Source: JBDTGE01 sp050742975 (GTDB lineage: Bacteria > Actinomycetota > Actinomycetes > Mycobacteriales > Jatrophihabitantaceae). Taken from it: a stretch of DNA of 23,982 nt. The number at the start of each line of letters is the position of its first letter. Position 1 is the first letter of the stretch. Below, one piece after another: positions 7,033-14,729 of this stretch. The position numbers and the translations under genes were made by a program. The notes beneath the pieces are model-generated. The model was not told the DNA's origin and did not search any database. It was given only the letters and a program-made list of their open reading frames with translations. The stretch is taken from assembly GCA_050742975.1 (NCBI GenBank), contig JBOGDQ010000226.1, positions 1 through 23,982 on the forward strand. Reading direction: 5' to 3'.

Positions 7033-7692
7033 CTATTGGCCGGCGAAGCGGACGAACTCGGCGCGCGCTCTCTCGCGAGCCGCCACGCCGGGTGAGGCGG
7101 TGCTCCGCCAGGCGTGCACGACTTCCTCGGACTCGCGGGCCCAGCGCGCGGTGAGCTCGTTCACCTGCACCATGTACTTCATGGCGAGCGCGTTGACGTG
7201 CACCCGCTCGGGGAACCGGCCGCCGTCCAGGGCGATCTCGGCCGACATCCCGGCGAGCTCGTGCCCCCGCTCGTCCGCGACCGCGCGGATCGTGGCCAGG
7301 GTGTCCAGCAACTGCTTCTTACCGCCGTGTTCGGCCAGGAACACCTTGAGCATGCCCTCGAACTCCATCGTCGGCGGCTCGGTCGGCGGCTCACCGAGCC
7401 AGTGCCGCAGCGCCTCGCGTCCCTTCGGCGTGATCACCCAGCAGGTGCGCGGCCGTCGCCCGACGACCTCCCTGCGTGCCCGGACGTAACCGGCGTCAGC
7501 CAGGCGCTTGGGTTCGTCGTAGATGCGACGTTCGGCGCGCGGCCAGAAGTAGCTGAAGCTGCGCTTCATCTGGCGCGCCAGCTCGTACGACGTCCATTCA
7601 CGCAACGCAAGCAGACCGAGCACCGCGAACGATGTCACGGTCAGGCCGTGTCGGCGGCGTTCGGCTTCGAACTCCGCGGCGGGATCGGGCAT
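7033..7692 (-). CDS. PadR family transcriptional regulator
   Basis: The 219-residue product has an N-terminal winged helix (about 17-100): TVTSFAVLGLLALREWTSYELARQMKRSFSYFWPRAERRIYDEPKRLADAGYV, followed by the wing around RRPRTCWVITPKGREALRHWL. A longer C-terminal helical region (about 110-200) matches the PadR-s2 type, which dimerises and often binds small molecules. A GAGGTG ribosome binding site precedes ATG 7692. It is divergent from the PIG-L gene, and the 85-bp gap between them contains a palindrome with repeated TTGACA-like motifs, so it probably represses itself and the PIG-L/oxidase pair. The ligand cannot be predicted. Confidence 0.92.
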   Translation of the reverse strand: MPDPAAEFEAERRRHGLTVTSFAVLGLLALREWTSYELARQMKRSFSYFWPRAERRIYDEPKRLADAGYVRARREVVGRRPRTCWVITPKGREALRHWLGEPPTEPPTMEFEGMLKVFLAEHGGKKQLLDTLATIRAVADERGHELAGMSAEIALDGGRFPERVHVNALAMKYMVQVNELTARWARESEEVVHAWRSTASPGVAARERARAEFVRFAGQ

Positions 7693-7712
7693 CGCAGCAC
7701 CTCTGATCGATA

Positions 7713-7743
7713 TAGTGCCATTGACATACTGCTATTGACACTA
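7713..7743. promoter_or_regulatory. Candidate PadR operator and divergent promoter region
   Basis: TAGTG (7713-7717) and CACTA (7739-7743) form a dyad. Inside it are two direct copies of ATTGACA (7720-7726 and 7734-7740), 14 bp apart. The AT-rich patch contrasts with the surrounding GC-rich sequence. TTGACA at 7735-7740 could be a -35 box for the PIG-L gene, but I see no good -10 for it. Binding by the adjacent PadR protein is an inference from position. Confidence 0.6.
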
Positions 7744-7777
7744 CTACCCTCCGGACACACGGGCGCGAGGGGGGACG

Positions 7778-8524
7778 ATGCCGGACAGATCCGAGGAACC
7801 TCGTCACGTTCTGGTCGTCGTAGCGCACCCCGACGACGAGTCGTTCGGCTGCGGCTCGGTGATCGCGGACGCGGTCGCGCGCGGCCATCGAGTGCAGGTG
7901 TGCTGCGCAACCCTCGGCGAGGAGGGTGAGCTCTCGCCCGGCTTCGACCTCGCCGGGCGCACGCTCGCCGAGACGCGCCACGATGAGCTTCGCGCCGCCG
8001 CGGCCGTCCTGGGCGCCGAGGTGGTCGAACCCCTCGGGCTGCGCGATTCGGGCTGGGACGGGTCGCCACCGGACGGATCGCTCTACGCACTCGATGCGCA
8101 CGAACTCGCCGCCCGGCTGACGGACGTCCTGCTCGCGCACAGGCCGGACGTCGTCATCACGCTCGCCGGCGACGACGGGCATCGCGACCACGGCCGTCTT
8201 GCCGATGCGGTCACGGCGGCGTTCGGGCAGGCAGCGTTCGAGGCCGCGCGCCTGTACCTCTGGTGCCTGCCCAACGACCTGATGAAGCGGTGGGCCGCCG
8301 AGATGGCCTCGCTCCGCCCGGACACCGCGCACCTCGCGCTGGAGATCGCCGAACTGGGGACGAGCCCTGACGACATCACCACGGTGCTCGACACGTCCGC
8401 GCACCTGGCCACCCGGTGGCGAGCGATCGCCGCGCACGCGTCGCAGACCTCGCCGTACGACGGCCTGTCCCCAGAGCTGGCCGAAGCATTCCTGAGCACG
8501 GATCACCTGATCCGGCTTGCCTGA
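7778..8524 (+). CDS. PIG-L (LmbE-like) zinc deacetylase family protein
   Basis: The 248-residue product starts after a GAGGGGGGA ribosome binding site. It has the zinc motif AHPDDESFG (His17, Asp20; residues 16-24) after strand HVLVVV, and GDDGHRDHG (131-139) providing the third ligand His138. PIG-L enzymes remove N-acetyl groups from amino sugars; actinobacterial members include MshB (mycothiol), Mca (conjugate amidase) and antibiotic GlcNAc deacetylases. This protein is shorter than MshB and lacks clear mycothiol-specific marks that I could recognise, so the substrate is open. It is the first gene of a pair with the FAD oxidase 31 bp downstream, facing the PadR gene. Confidence 0.9.
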   Translation: MPDRSEEPRHVLVVVAHPDDESFGCGSVIADAVARGHRVQVCCATLGEEGELSPGFDLAGRTLAETRHDELRAAAAVLGAEVVEPLGLRDSGWDGSPPDGSLYALDAHELAARLTDVLLAHRPDVVITLAGDDGHRDHGRLADAVTAAFGQAAFEAARLYLWCLPNDLMKRWAAEMASLRPDTAHLALEIAELGTSPDDITTVLDTSAHLATRWRAIAAHASQTSPYDGLSPELAEAFLSTDHLIRLA

Positions 8525-8555
8525 CCTCAGCACCGCCGACCGGAACGGAACAGCG

Positions 8556-9953
8556 ATGACGGCGATCGAGCAGACGTCCGACGTCCCCGACACCTCGGCG
8601 CTGCGCGCGGTGGTTTCCGGGCCGGTCATCGCTCGCGGTGAGCCGGGCTACGCCGAGGAGGTGTCCGGCTTCAACCTCGCGATCGCGCAACGACCGGATG
8701 TGGCCGTCGGCGCCACCTGCGCGCAGGACGTCGTGCATGCGGTGCACTTCGCCGGCCTGCACGGTCTGGGCGTCGCCGTCCAAGCGAGCGGCCATGGTGC
8801 GGGCTTGCCGGCGGACGGCGGTCTGCTGATCAGCACGCGCCGGATGGGCGAGGTCCACCTCGACCGGGCGGCTCGCACCGCGCGCGTCGGAGCCGGCGTG
8901 CACTGGGACCAGGTCGTCGATGCCGCGGCGCCGCACGGGCTCGCTCCGCTCAACGGGTCCTCGCCCGACGTAGGGGTCGTCGGCTACACGCTCGGCGGCG
9001 GTACCGGCCCGATGGCGCGCACCTTCGGACTTGCGAGCGACCACGTCGTCCGGCTGCAACTGGTCACCGCCGACGGCCGCATCCTCGAGGTCGACGCCGA
9101 ACGCGAGCCCGAGCTGTTCTGGGCGCTGCGTGGTGGCAAGTGCAGCGTCGGGATCGTCACCGAGATCGAGTTCGGGTTGATGGACCTCGCCAGCTACTAC
9201 GGCGGCGGCATCTTCTTCCCCGCTGACGCTGCGGCTGACGTGCTGCACGCGTACCGGGACTGGGTCCAGGACCTGCCCGACCAGGCGACCAGCTCGATCG
9301 CGCTGCTGCGGCTGCCGGACCTGCCGGAGATCCCGGAGCCCCTGCGTGGACGGCTGAGCGTGCACCTGCGCTACGTCCACGTGGGTGACGCACAACGCGG
9401 GGCGCAGCTGCTGGCCCCGATGCGTGCCGCTGCGACACCGCTGGTCGACCTGGTCGGCGAAATGCCGTACCGCGAGATCGCGTCCGTGCACAACGACCCT
9501 CGAGAACCACTACCGGTGTGGGACGCGGGCTGCCTGCTGTCCTCGTTGCCGGTCGAGGCGATCGACGCGCTGCTCGCAGTGGCCGGCCCGGGCCTAGACG
9601 TTCCGCTGATCGTCGCGGAGCTCCGGCACCTCGGCGGCGCCATCGCGAGCTCACCCGCGGTTCCCGCTGCCGCCGGGGGCAGGGACGCCGCGTTCGGCGC
9701 GTACGTCGTCGGCCCGTTGCCACCGCCGCTCGCCGAGGCCACCCCTGCTGCCGGAGCCGCCGTCCTCGCCGCGCTGGCGCCGTGGGCGACCGGCGGCTCG
9801 ATGATCAACTTTCAGGGCACGGCCACGACCCCGTCCGAGGTCGAACGGGCCTGGCCGCCGGAGACCGTCACCCGCCTGCGCGCCGTCAAACAGCAGTACG
9901 ACCCGGACGATCGGTTCCGGTTCGGCTATCGACTGGACTCGACACCCCGCTGA
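8556..9953 (+). CDS. Berberine-bridge-type FAD-linked oxidoreductase (FAD-PCMH + BBE)
   Basis: The 465-residue product has an N-terminal FAD-binding PCMH domain (about 45-215) and a C-terminal BBE domain ending YDPDDRFRFGYRL (about 447-459). His80 in QASGHGAG is the expected 8-alpha-histidyl FAD link. At the site where bicovalent members have Cys (GxCPxVGVxG), this protein has GSSPDVGVVGYTLGGG, so Ser replaces Cys and only single covalent attachment is expected. GGKCSVGIVTEIEF (about 190-203) is the usual end of the FAD domain. Family members oxidise sugars, alcohols, amines or C-C bonds; the substrate is unknown. ATG 8556 after CGGAACGGAA is preferred. It probably shares a transcript with the PIG-L gene. 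Its stop is 4 bp from the end of the facing permease gene. Confidence 0.9.
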   Translation: MTAIEQTSDVPDTSALRAVVSGPVIARGEPGYAEEVSGFNLAIAQRPDVAVGATCAQDVVHAVHFAGLHGLGVAVQASGHGAGLPADGGLLISTRRMGEVHLDRAARTARVGAGVHWDQVVDAAAPHGLAPLNGSSPDVGVVGYTLGGGTGPMARTFGLASDHVVRLQLVTADGRILEVDAEREPELFWALRGGKCSVGIVTEIEFGLMDLASYYGGGIFFPADAAADVLHAYRDWVQDLPDQATSSIALLRLPDLPEIPEPLRGRLSVHLRYVHVGDAQRGAQLLAPMRAAATPLVDLVGEMPYREIASVHNDPREPLPVWDAGCLLSSLPVEAIDALLAVAGPGLDVPLIVAELRHLGGAIASSPAVPAAAGGRDAAFGAYVVGPLPPPLAEATPAAGAAVLAALAPWATGGSMINFQGTATTPSEVERAWPPETVTRLRAVKQQYDPDDRFRFGYRLDSTPR

Positions 9954-9957
9954 CCCG

Positions 9958-10851
9958 CTACTTGATCGAGCCCGCGGTCAGGCCACCGACGATCTTGCCC
10001 TCGATCGCGGCGAACAGGACGATCACCGGGACGGTCGCGATCACCGAGCCGGCGAACAGGTGGCCCCAGTCGGTCTGGTACTGCCCGATGTAGCTGTTGA
10101 TCGCGACGGTCAGCGGCTGCTGCCCCGGTTCGCTGGTCAGTGTCAGCGCGACGAGGAACTCGTTCCAGGCCGCGATGAACGTGAAGATGACGGCGGTGAC
10201 GACGCCGGGCAGGGCCAGCGGCAGGGTGATCCGGCCCAGCGCGCCCAGCCGGCTCGTGCCGTCCACCATCGCCGCCTCCTCCAGTTCCACCGGGATGGAG
10301 GAGAAGTAGGCATTCAGGATCCAGACGGCGAAGGCCAGGTTGAAGCCGGCGTTGACCAGGATGAGCGACAGCGTCGGGCTCGGCAGGTCGAAGCTGAGGA
10401 ACTCGCGCTGGATGCCGACGAGCATCGCGGCCGGCTGGAACATCTGGGTCACCAGCACCATCAGCAGGAACAGCCCTCGGCCACGGAAGCGGTGGCGCGC
10501 CGTGTAGTAGCCCGCGGGCAGCGCGACCAGCAGGACGAGCAGCGTCGCACCTCCCGCGATCTCAAGACTCACCTTCAGGTTGGCGCCGAACCCGGTCTTC
10601 CAGATGCTGGTGAAGTTCGAGAACACCCAGTGCGTGGGCAGGTAGCCCGGGTCCAGCAACTCGTCGTGCGGCCGCATCGCCGTGATGACCATCTCCGCGT
10701 AAGGCAGCAGGAAGATGATCGCGATCAGGTAGGCGATCAGGGACAGCAGCAGCCGGCGCCCGGTTGTGCGGCGCCGGCCCGGCAGTCGCCGCGCCACCGA
10801 TCGCGCCTGCTCGGACTCGGGCAGCAGCGCCGCGACGTCTGCGGTGCTCAC
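9958..10851 (-). CDS. Sugar ABC transporter permease, MalG/CUT1 type
   Basis: The 297-residue inner-membrane protein has six likely helices. The first is LLLSLIAYLIAIIFLLPYAE (about 34-53) after an Arg-rich cytoplasmic start. The EAA loop that contacts the ATPase is seen as VELEEAAMVDGTSRLGALGRITLPLALPG (about 207-235). LTVAINSYIGQYQTDWGHLFAGSVIATVPVIVLF near the end is characteristic of MalG-like permeases. The GTG at 10851 begins 1 nt after the stop of the upstream permease gene, consistent with translational coupling. It is the last gene of the operon; no ATP-binding subunit follows, so a shared MsiK-type ATPase encoded elsewhere is likely. Confidence 0.93.
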   Translation of the reverse strand: MSTADVAALLPESEQARSVARRLPGRRRTTGRRLLLSLIAYLIAIIFLLPYAEMVITAMRPHDELLDPGYLPTHWVFSNFTSIWKTGFGANLKVSLEIAGGATLLVLLVALPAGYYTARHRFRGRGLFLLMVLVTQMFQPAAMLVGIQREFLSFDLPSPTLSLILVNAGFNLAFAVWILNAYFSSIPVELEEAAMVDGTSRLGALGRITLPLALPGVVTAVIFTFIAAWNEFLVALTLTSEPGQQPLTVAINSYIGQYQTDWGHLFAGSVIATVPVIVLFAAIEGKIVGGLTAGSIK

Positions 10852-10852
10852 G

Positions 10853-11767
10853 TCAGATCACCGCGTCCTTCCAGCGGGTCGCCTTGAGGAAGACGAGCAC
10901 CACGACGATCACGAGGACGAAGTTGATGACCGACATCGCCGCGGACTCACCGATGTAGGCCTGCTTGAGCTGGTACATGAAGACCGTCGTGGTGCTGGTC
11001 TCGTCGCCCGGACCGCCCTGCGTCATCTCCCAGATGATCGGGAACGAGTTGAACACGTTGATGACGTTGATCAGCGCCGCGACGAGGAACGCCGGGCGCA
11101 GGAGCGGCAACGTGATCGACCGGTACACCCGCCAGCGCGACGCGCCGTCCACCCGCGCGGCGTCGTACAGCTCGGCCGGGATCGTCTGCAGGCCGGCGAG
11201 CAGGGCGTACGTCGAGAACGGCAGCGACACGAAGACGGCGACCACCATCATCCAGACGAACGCGGAGAACGGCCTACCCAGCCAGTCGGCGTCGTTGCTG
11301 CCGAACGCCTTCAGGAAGCCGAGATCGTGCAGGAAGACGTTGATCACGCCACTGTTGGCGTTCAGCGCGAAGCGGAACACCAGCGAGGTCATCACCACCG
11401 AGGCGGCCCAGGGCGCGATCAGCGCCCAGCGCGCGGCCCGACGGCCGGGGAAGCGCTCGTTGAACAGCTGGGCCAGCCCGAGCGAGAGCAGCATGGTGAC
11501 GGCCACGACCACGATCACCCAGGCCACTGTGCGGACGAGGATGCCGCGCAGGTCCGGCTCGGCCCACAGGTCCCGGAAGTTCTTCAGCCCCGCGCTGCCG
11601 AGCAGGAACCCGTTCGGGGTGAAGTGCTGCAGCGACGTCCGGAACATGACGACGACCGGCCACAGCACGACCACCGCGACGAGCGCGATCGCCGGCCCGA
11701 CCCAGAGCAGCGGCGCGGCCGCGCGCCCGAGACGCCGCGCGGCCGGCCGCCGTGATTGCTTCGGCAA
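10853..11767 (-). CDS. Sugar ABC transporter permease, MalF/CUT1 type
   Basis: The roughly 304-residue protein has a basic start (PKQSRRPAARR) and then helix LLWVGPAIALVAVVVLWPVVVMF (about 20-42). A periplasmic stretch LQHFTPNGFLLGSAGLKNF follows, then five more membrane segments. The EAA loop reads AELYDAARVDGASRWRVYRSITLPLLRP (about 201-228). WEMTQGGPGDETSTTTVFMYQLKQAY (about 247-272) is a strong MalF-family signature. The apparent start is TTG at 11767, 3 nt after the binding-protein stop; no ATG or GTG is available before the first helix. It sits between the binding protein and the MalG-type permease in one operon. Confidence 0.92.
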   Translation of the reverse strand: MPKQSRRPAARRLGRAAAPLLWVGPAIALVAVVVLWPVVVMFRTSLQHFTPNGFLLGSAGLKNFRDLWAEPDLRGILVRTVAWVIVVVAVTMLLSLGLAQLFNERFPGRRAARWALIAPWAASVVMTSLVFRFALNANSGVINVFLHDLGFLKAFGSNDADWLGRPFSAFVWMMVVAVFVSLPFSTYALLAGLQTIPAELYDAARVDGASRWRVYRSITLPLLRPAFLVAALINVINVFNSFPIIWEMTQGGPGDETSTTTVFMYQLKQAYIGESAAMSVINFVLVIVVVLVFLKATRWKDAVI

Positions 11768-11770
11768 GCC

Positions 11771-13021
11771 TCAGCTGCCCTTGGTCGCGGTCTGCTGGAG
11801 CGCGTCCAGGACCGACTTCGGATCCTTGCTGACGATCGTCCCGATCGAGGTCTGGATCTGCGCCTTGACCTGCGACCAGACCGGCTGGTTCGGGTACTGC
11901 ACCGAGTTCGGCAGCGCCTTGAGGAACGGGCCGAAGATCGGGTCGCTGGTCAGTGCCTGGACGGCCGAGTTCGTCGCGGGGAGCAGGTCATACTCCTTGT
12001 CGAACTGGATCTGGTACTTGTCCTGGTAGGCGAAGTCGAGGAACGCCTTGATCTGCGCCTGGTGCCCGTTGCCGTTGAAGGCCGAGACGTTGTCACACAC
12101 GCCCAGCGTCTTGTCCAGCGGGCCGGTCTTGCCGGGGATCGGCACGGACGCCCAGTCCGACGAGGTCAGCTTGCCACCGGACTGGATGATCGGGATGAGC
12201 GCGCCCTGGCCGTTGATCATGCCGATACCGCCCTGGGCGAACTGGGTCCACAGGTCGGTGCGGTTCTTCGTGCCCGGATTCGGCTCGGTGGCTCCGGACT
12301 TGACCAGGTCGGACAGGAACTGCATCGTCTCGACGTTCTGCGGGCTGTTGATCGTCCACTTGCCGCTCGCGTCCTGGTAGTCGCCGCCGTTGCCGAGCAT
12401 CCAGAGCAGCGTCTCGGCCTGCGCCTCCTCCTTGCCGAGCGGCAGACCGAAGCCGACCTTGCCCAGTGCCTTGATCTTCAGGGCGTCGGCCTTGACGTCG
12501 GCCCAGGTCTGCGGGGGCGAGGCGATGCCGGCCTGCTGGAACAGCTTCTTGTTGTAGAACAGCGTGCGTGAGCTGGTCGTGAACGGCATGCCGTACTGGG
12601 TGCCGTTGTAGGTGCCGAGCTTGGCGAACACCGGGATCAGGTTGCTGAACGTGCTCGGCGACATGACCTGGTTCGCCGGGTAGAGCAGCTTGGACTGGGC
12701 GAAGTCGGGGAAGTAGTCACCCTCGGTGATGTCGGGGTACTGGTGGTTCTGCACCATCGTCTTGACTTCGTCGTCGAAGTTGTTCCAGTTGATGGTCTGC
12801 ACCTTGACCGTGATCTTCGGGTTCTTCGCGTGGAAGTCGTCCGCGATGCCCTGCCAGTACTTGGTGCTCGAGTTCGCGGGGCCGGTGCCGTAGTCGGCGG
12901 CGACGAGCTTGAGCGTGGTGGCGCCGTTGCTGTTGCCTCCGCCCTTGGAACTGCTACACCCGCTGATCGTCACTGCCGCTGCTGCGGACACTGCGATGGC
13001 CGCCATCAGACGCCGTTTCAT
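11771..13021 (-). CDS. Extracellular sugar-binding lipoprotein of ABC importer
   Basis: The 416-residue product starts MKRRLMAAIAVSAAAAVTISGC and has a type II signal peptide with lipobox-like TISGC (Cys22), so the mature protein should be lipid-anchored outside the membrane. The fold is a cluster-B (MalE-like) solute-binding protein. Marks include QGIADDFHAKNPKITVKVQ (about 61-79), ITEGDYFPDFA, and YGMPFTTSSRTLFYNKKLFQQAGI (about 147-170), plus a C-terminal YDLLPATNSAV segment. The closest pattern I recall is from actinobacterial importers near amino-sugar and GntR/ROK loci, but I cannot assign the ligand from sequence. ATG 13021 is favoured by GAAGAGG 5 nt upstream; a GTG at 13036 is less likely. 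Two DasR-like operators lie 76-113 bp upstream of the ATG. It is the first gene of the operon with two permeases. Confidence 0.93.
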   Translation of the reverse strand: MKRRLMAAIAVSAAAAVTISGCSSSKGGGNSNGATTLKLVAADYGTGPANSSTKYWQGIADDFHAKNPKITVKVQTINWNNFDDEVKTMVQNHQYPDITEGDYFPDFAQSKLLYPANQVMSPSTFSNLIPVFAKLGTYNGTQYGMPFTTSSRTLFYNKKLFQQAGIASPPQTWADVKADALKIKALGKVGFGLPLGKEEAQAETLLWMLGNGGDYQDASGKWTINSPQNVETMQFLSDLVKSGATEPNPGTKNRTDLWTQFAQGGIGMINGQGALIPIIQSGGKLTSSDWASVPIPGKTGPLDKTLGVCDNVSAFNGNGHQAQIKAFLDFAYQDKYQIQFDKEYDLLPATNSAVQALTSDPIFGPFLKALPNSVQYPNQPVWSQVKAQIQTSIGTIVSKDPKSVLDALQQTATKGS

Positions 13022-13096
13022 TACGACCTCTTCCACTCGGAGTCGGGGGACAGTGCGGCAGGAGGCCGCGGTTGGGACGCTATCGCGAACTGGGCG

Positions 13097-13134
13097 ACTG
13101 GTCTATACCACTGACCGAATTTGTCTGTACCAGT
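13097..13134. promoter_or_regulatory. Two DasR (dre)-like operators upstream of the ABC operon
   Basis: ACTGGTCTATACCACT at 13097-13112 matches the Streptomyces dre consensus A(C/G)TGGTCTAGACCA(C/G)T at all but one position. ATTTGTCTGTACCAGT at 13119-13134 is a weaker second copy, 12 of 16 against ACTGGTCTAGACCAGT. The starts are 22 bp apart, about two helical turns, so bound dimers would face the same side. DasR is a GntR-family repressor that senses amino-sugar phosphates; binding here is an inference. The sites also lie just beyond the ppx stop (13160), which is transcribed toward them. Confidence 0.7.
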
Positions 13135-13159
13135 TCGGCCTCAATCGGCGAGGCACAGG

Positions 13160-14110
13160 TCAGCTCGACAGGCTCAGGGCTATCCCGTCGAGGATGTCGT
13201 GCTCGCTGGCGGTTATCTCGGCTGCTCCTGTGCGCTCGAGCAGGGTGCGCAGGACCAGGGCCCCGCCGCCGATGACGTCGACCCGACCCGGGTGCATGAC
13301 CGGCAGCGCCGCGCGCTCGCCGTGCGTCATCCGCAGCAGCCGGGCGGTGACTTCGCGGATCCGGTCGGCGCCGATGACCGCTCCGTGGATCGCCTCCGGG
13401 TCGTAGCGGTTCAGCTCCAGCGCGATCGCGGCGATCGTCGTGACCGTGCCGGCCACGCCCACGAAGGTGGCAGCCGTATCGAGCGGGACGTCCACCGCCG
13501 CGCGATCGATGGCGGCGTTCAGGTCGGCGACGGTCGCGGCGATCTGGCCGTCCGTCGGCGGGTCGTCGTGCAGGTGGCGCTCGGTCATCCGCACGCAGCC
13601 GACGTCCATGCTGTGCGAGCGCAGCGGGCGACCGTCCCCGCCCAGGACCAGCTCGGTGGAGCCGCCGCCGATGTCGGCGACCAGCAATGCGCCTCCCCCC
13701 GCCGACGCGCGCGTACCAGGAGGGCCGGCGGCCCCGGCCAGTGCCGAGACGGCGCCGGTGAACGAGAGCTCTGCCTCCTCGGCGCCGGTGATCACCTCGG
13801 CGTCGACCCCGAGCTCGGCCCGTACCATCGCGAAGAACTCGCCCCGGTTGGCTGCGTCGCGGGTGGCGCTTGTCGCGACCATTCGCACCCGCTCGGTGTC
13901 GTTGGCCCTGATCGTGGCGGCGTAGTCGGCGAGCGCGACGCGGGTCCGCTCCAGGGCCTCCGGCGCCAGCCGGCCGGTGCGGTCGACGTCCTGGCCCAGC
14001 CGGACGACGCGCATCTCGCGCACCACGTCGACCAGGTGCGGGCCGCCCACATCCGCGATCAGCAGGCGGATCGAGTTGGTGCCGCAGTCGATCCCCGCCA
14101 CCCGGGTCAT
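13160..14110 (-). CDS. ppx: Ppx/GppA family exopolyphosphatase / pppGpp phosphohydrolase-like protein
   Basis: The 316-residue product has the ASKHA-fold marks GIDCGTNSIRLLIADV (6-21, phosphate-1), VATSATRDAANRGEFF (78-93), and the second phosphate motif VADIGGGSTELVLGG (144-158). TFVGVAGTVTTIAAI and HGERAALPVMHPGRVDVIGGG follow. It is the short, single-module type without a C-terminal HD domain, as in the actinobacterial gene next to DUF501. Activity could be on polyphosphate, pppGpp or both; sequence does not decide. ATG 14110 is chosen because GIDCGTNS follows at once; longer upstream readings lack family resemblance. It is downstream of DUF501 on the same strand, separated by 109 bp with an inverted repeat. 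Confidence 0.9.
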   Translation of the reverse strand: MTRVAGIDCGTNSIRLLIADVGGPHLVDVVREMRVVRLGQDVDRTGRLAPEALERTRVALADYAATIRANDTERVRMVATSATRDAANRGEFFAMVRAELGVDAEVITGAEEAELSFTGAVSALAGAAGPPGTRASAGGGALLVADIGGGSTELVLGGDGRPLRSHSMDVGCVRMTERHLHDDPPTDGQIAATVADLNAAIDRAAVDVPLDTAATFVGVAGTVTTIAAIALELNRYDPEAIHGAVIGADRIREVTARLLRMTHGERAALPVMHPGRVDVIGGGALVLRTLLERTGAAEITASEHDILDGIALSLSS

Positions 14111-14123
14111 GCTCGCCGCGCCG

Positions 14124-14214
14124 GTTTGCACCCGGTCCGTGGGCTGGTGAGGGCCGTCGGGCGCAGGCTGCGGGTGCAAACGGCAGTCCCACGGCGGCGA
14201 CTGCGGGTGCATAC
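14124..14214. repeat. Intergenic CGGGTGCAAAC inverted and direct repeats
   Basis: GTTTGCACCCG (14124-14134) and CGGGTGCAAAC (14171-14181) form an 11-bp inverted repeat around a 36-nt loop. A third, diverged direct copy, CGGGTGCATAC, lies at 14204-14214. All fall in the 109-bp gap between DUF501 and ppx. They may be regulator sites or a hairpin; no known operator matches. Confidence 0.65.
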
Positions 14215-14219
14215 CGTGC

Positions 14220-14729
14220 TCATCCGCCCGCCGAAGGCACGCACGGTCCCCCCGTCCACCACTTGGGCAGCTGGTCGAGCGCCTCGTCACCGAGCGGGTT
14301 GACGCCCCGACCGGCCGCCAGCGCGTGCCCGACCAGGACGTGCAGGCACTTGACGCGGGTCGGCATCCCGCCCGCGCTGATACCCGCGATCTCCTCGACG
14401 TGGCCGATCTGCTCGCGCCGGGCGAGGTACGCCTCGTGCGCCGCCCGGTAGTGCGCGGCCAGCTCCTCGTCGAAGTGCAGCCGCTCGGTCATCTCGCGCA
14501 TCAGCCCGGACGCCTCCACGGTCCCGATCGCCGACGCCGCGCGCGGGCAGGTCAGGTAGTAGAGCGTGGGGAACGGCGTGCCGTCCGACAACCGAGGCGA
14601 GGTCTCGATGACGTCCGGGTGGCCGCACGGGCAGCGGTGAGCCACCGCCCGGATCGCCCGCGGTGGGCGCCCGAGTTGTGCGGCCACGGCGGCGCGATCG
14701 GCGTCCGGGACGACCGGCTCCTCGCTCAC
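14220..14729 (-). CDS. DUF501 domain protein
   Basis: The 169-residue product starts VSEEPVVPDADRAAVAAQLGRPPR and has the DUF501 core AHRCPCGHPDVIETSPRL with Cys33 and Cys35 (about 30-47). TLYYLTCPRAASAIGTVEASG with Cys61 (about 56-76) and AGISAGGMPTRVKCLHVLVGHALA follow. The cysteine pattern suggests a metal or Fe-S site, but the function is unknown. The GTG at 14729 overlaps the ftsB stop by 4 bp (GTGA), a clear coupled start, so I prefer it to the upstream ATG reading. The gene is fixed in the actinobacterial eno-ftsB-DUF501-ppx order. Confidence 0.9.
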   Translation of the reverse strand: MSEEPVVPDADRAAVAAQLGRPPRAIRAVAHRCPCGHPDVIETSPRLSDGTPFPTLYYLTCPRAASAIGTVEASGLMREMTERLHFDEELAAHYRAAHEAYLARREQIGHVEEIAGISAGGMPTRVKCLHVLVGHALAAGRGVNPLGDEALDQLPKWWTGGPCVPSAGG

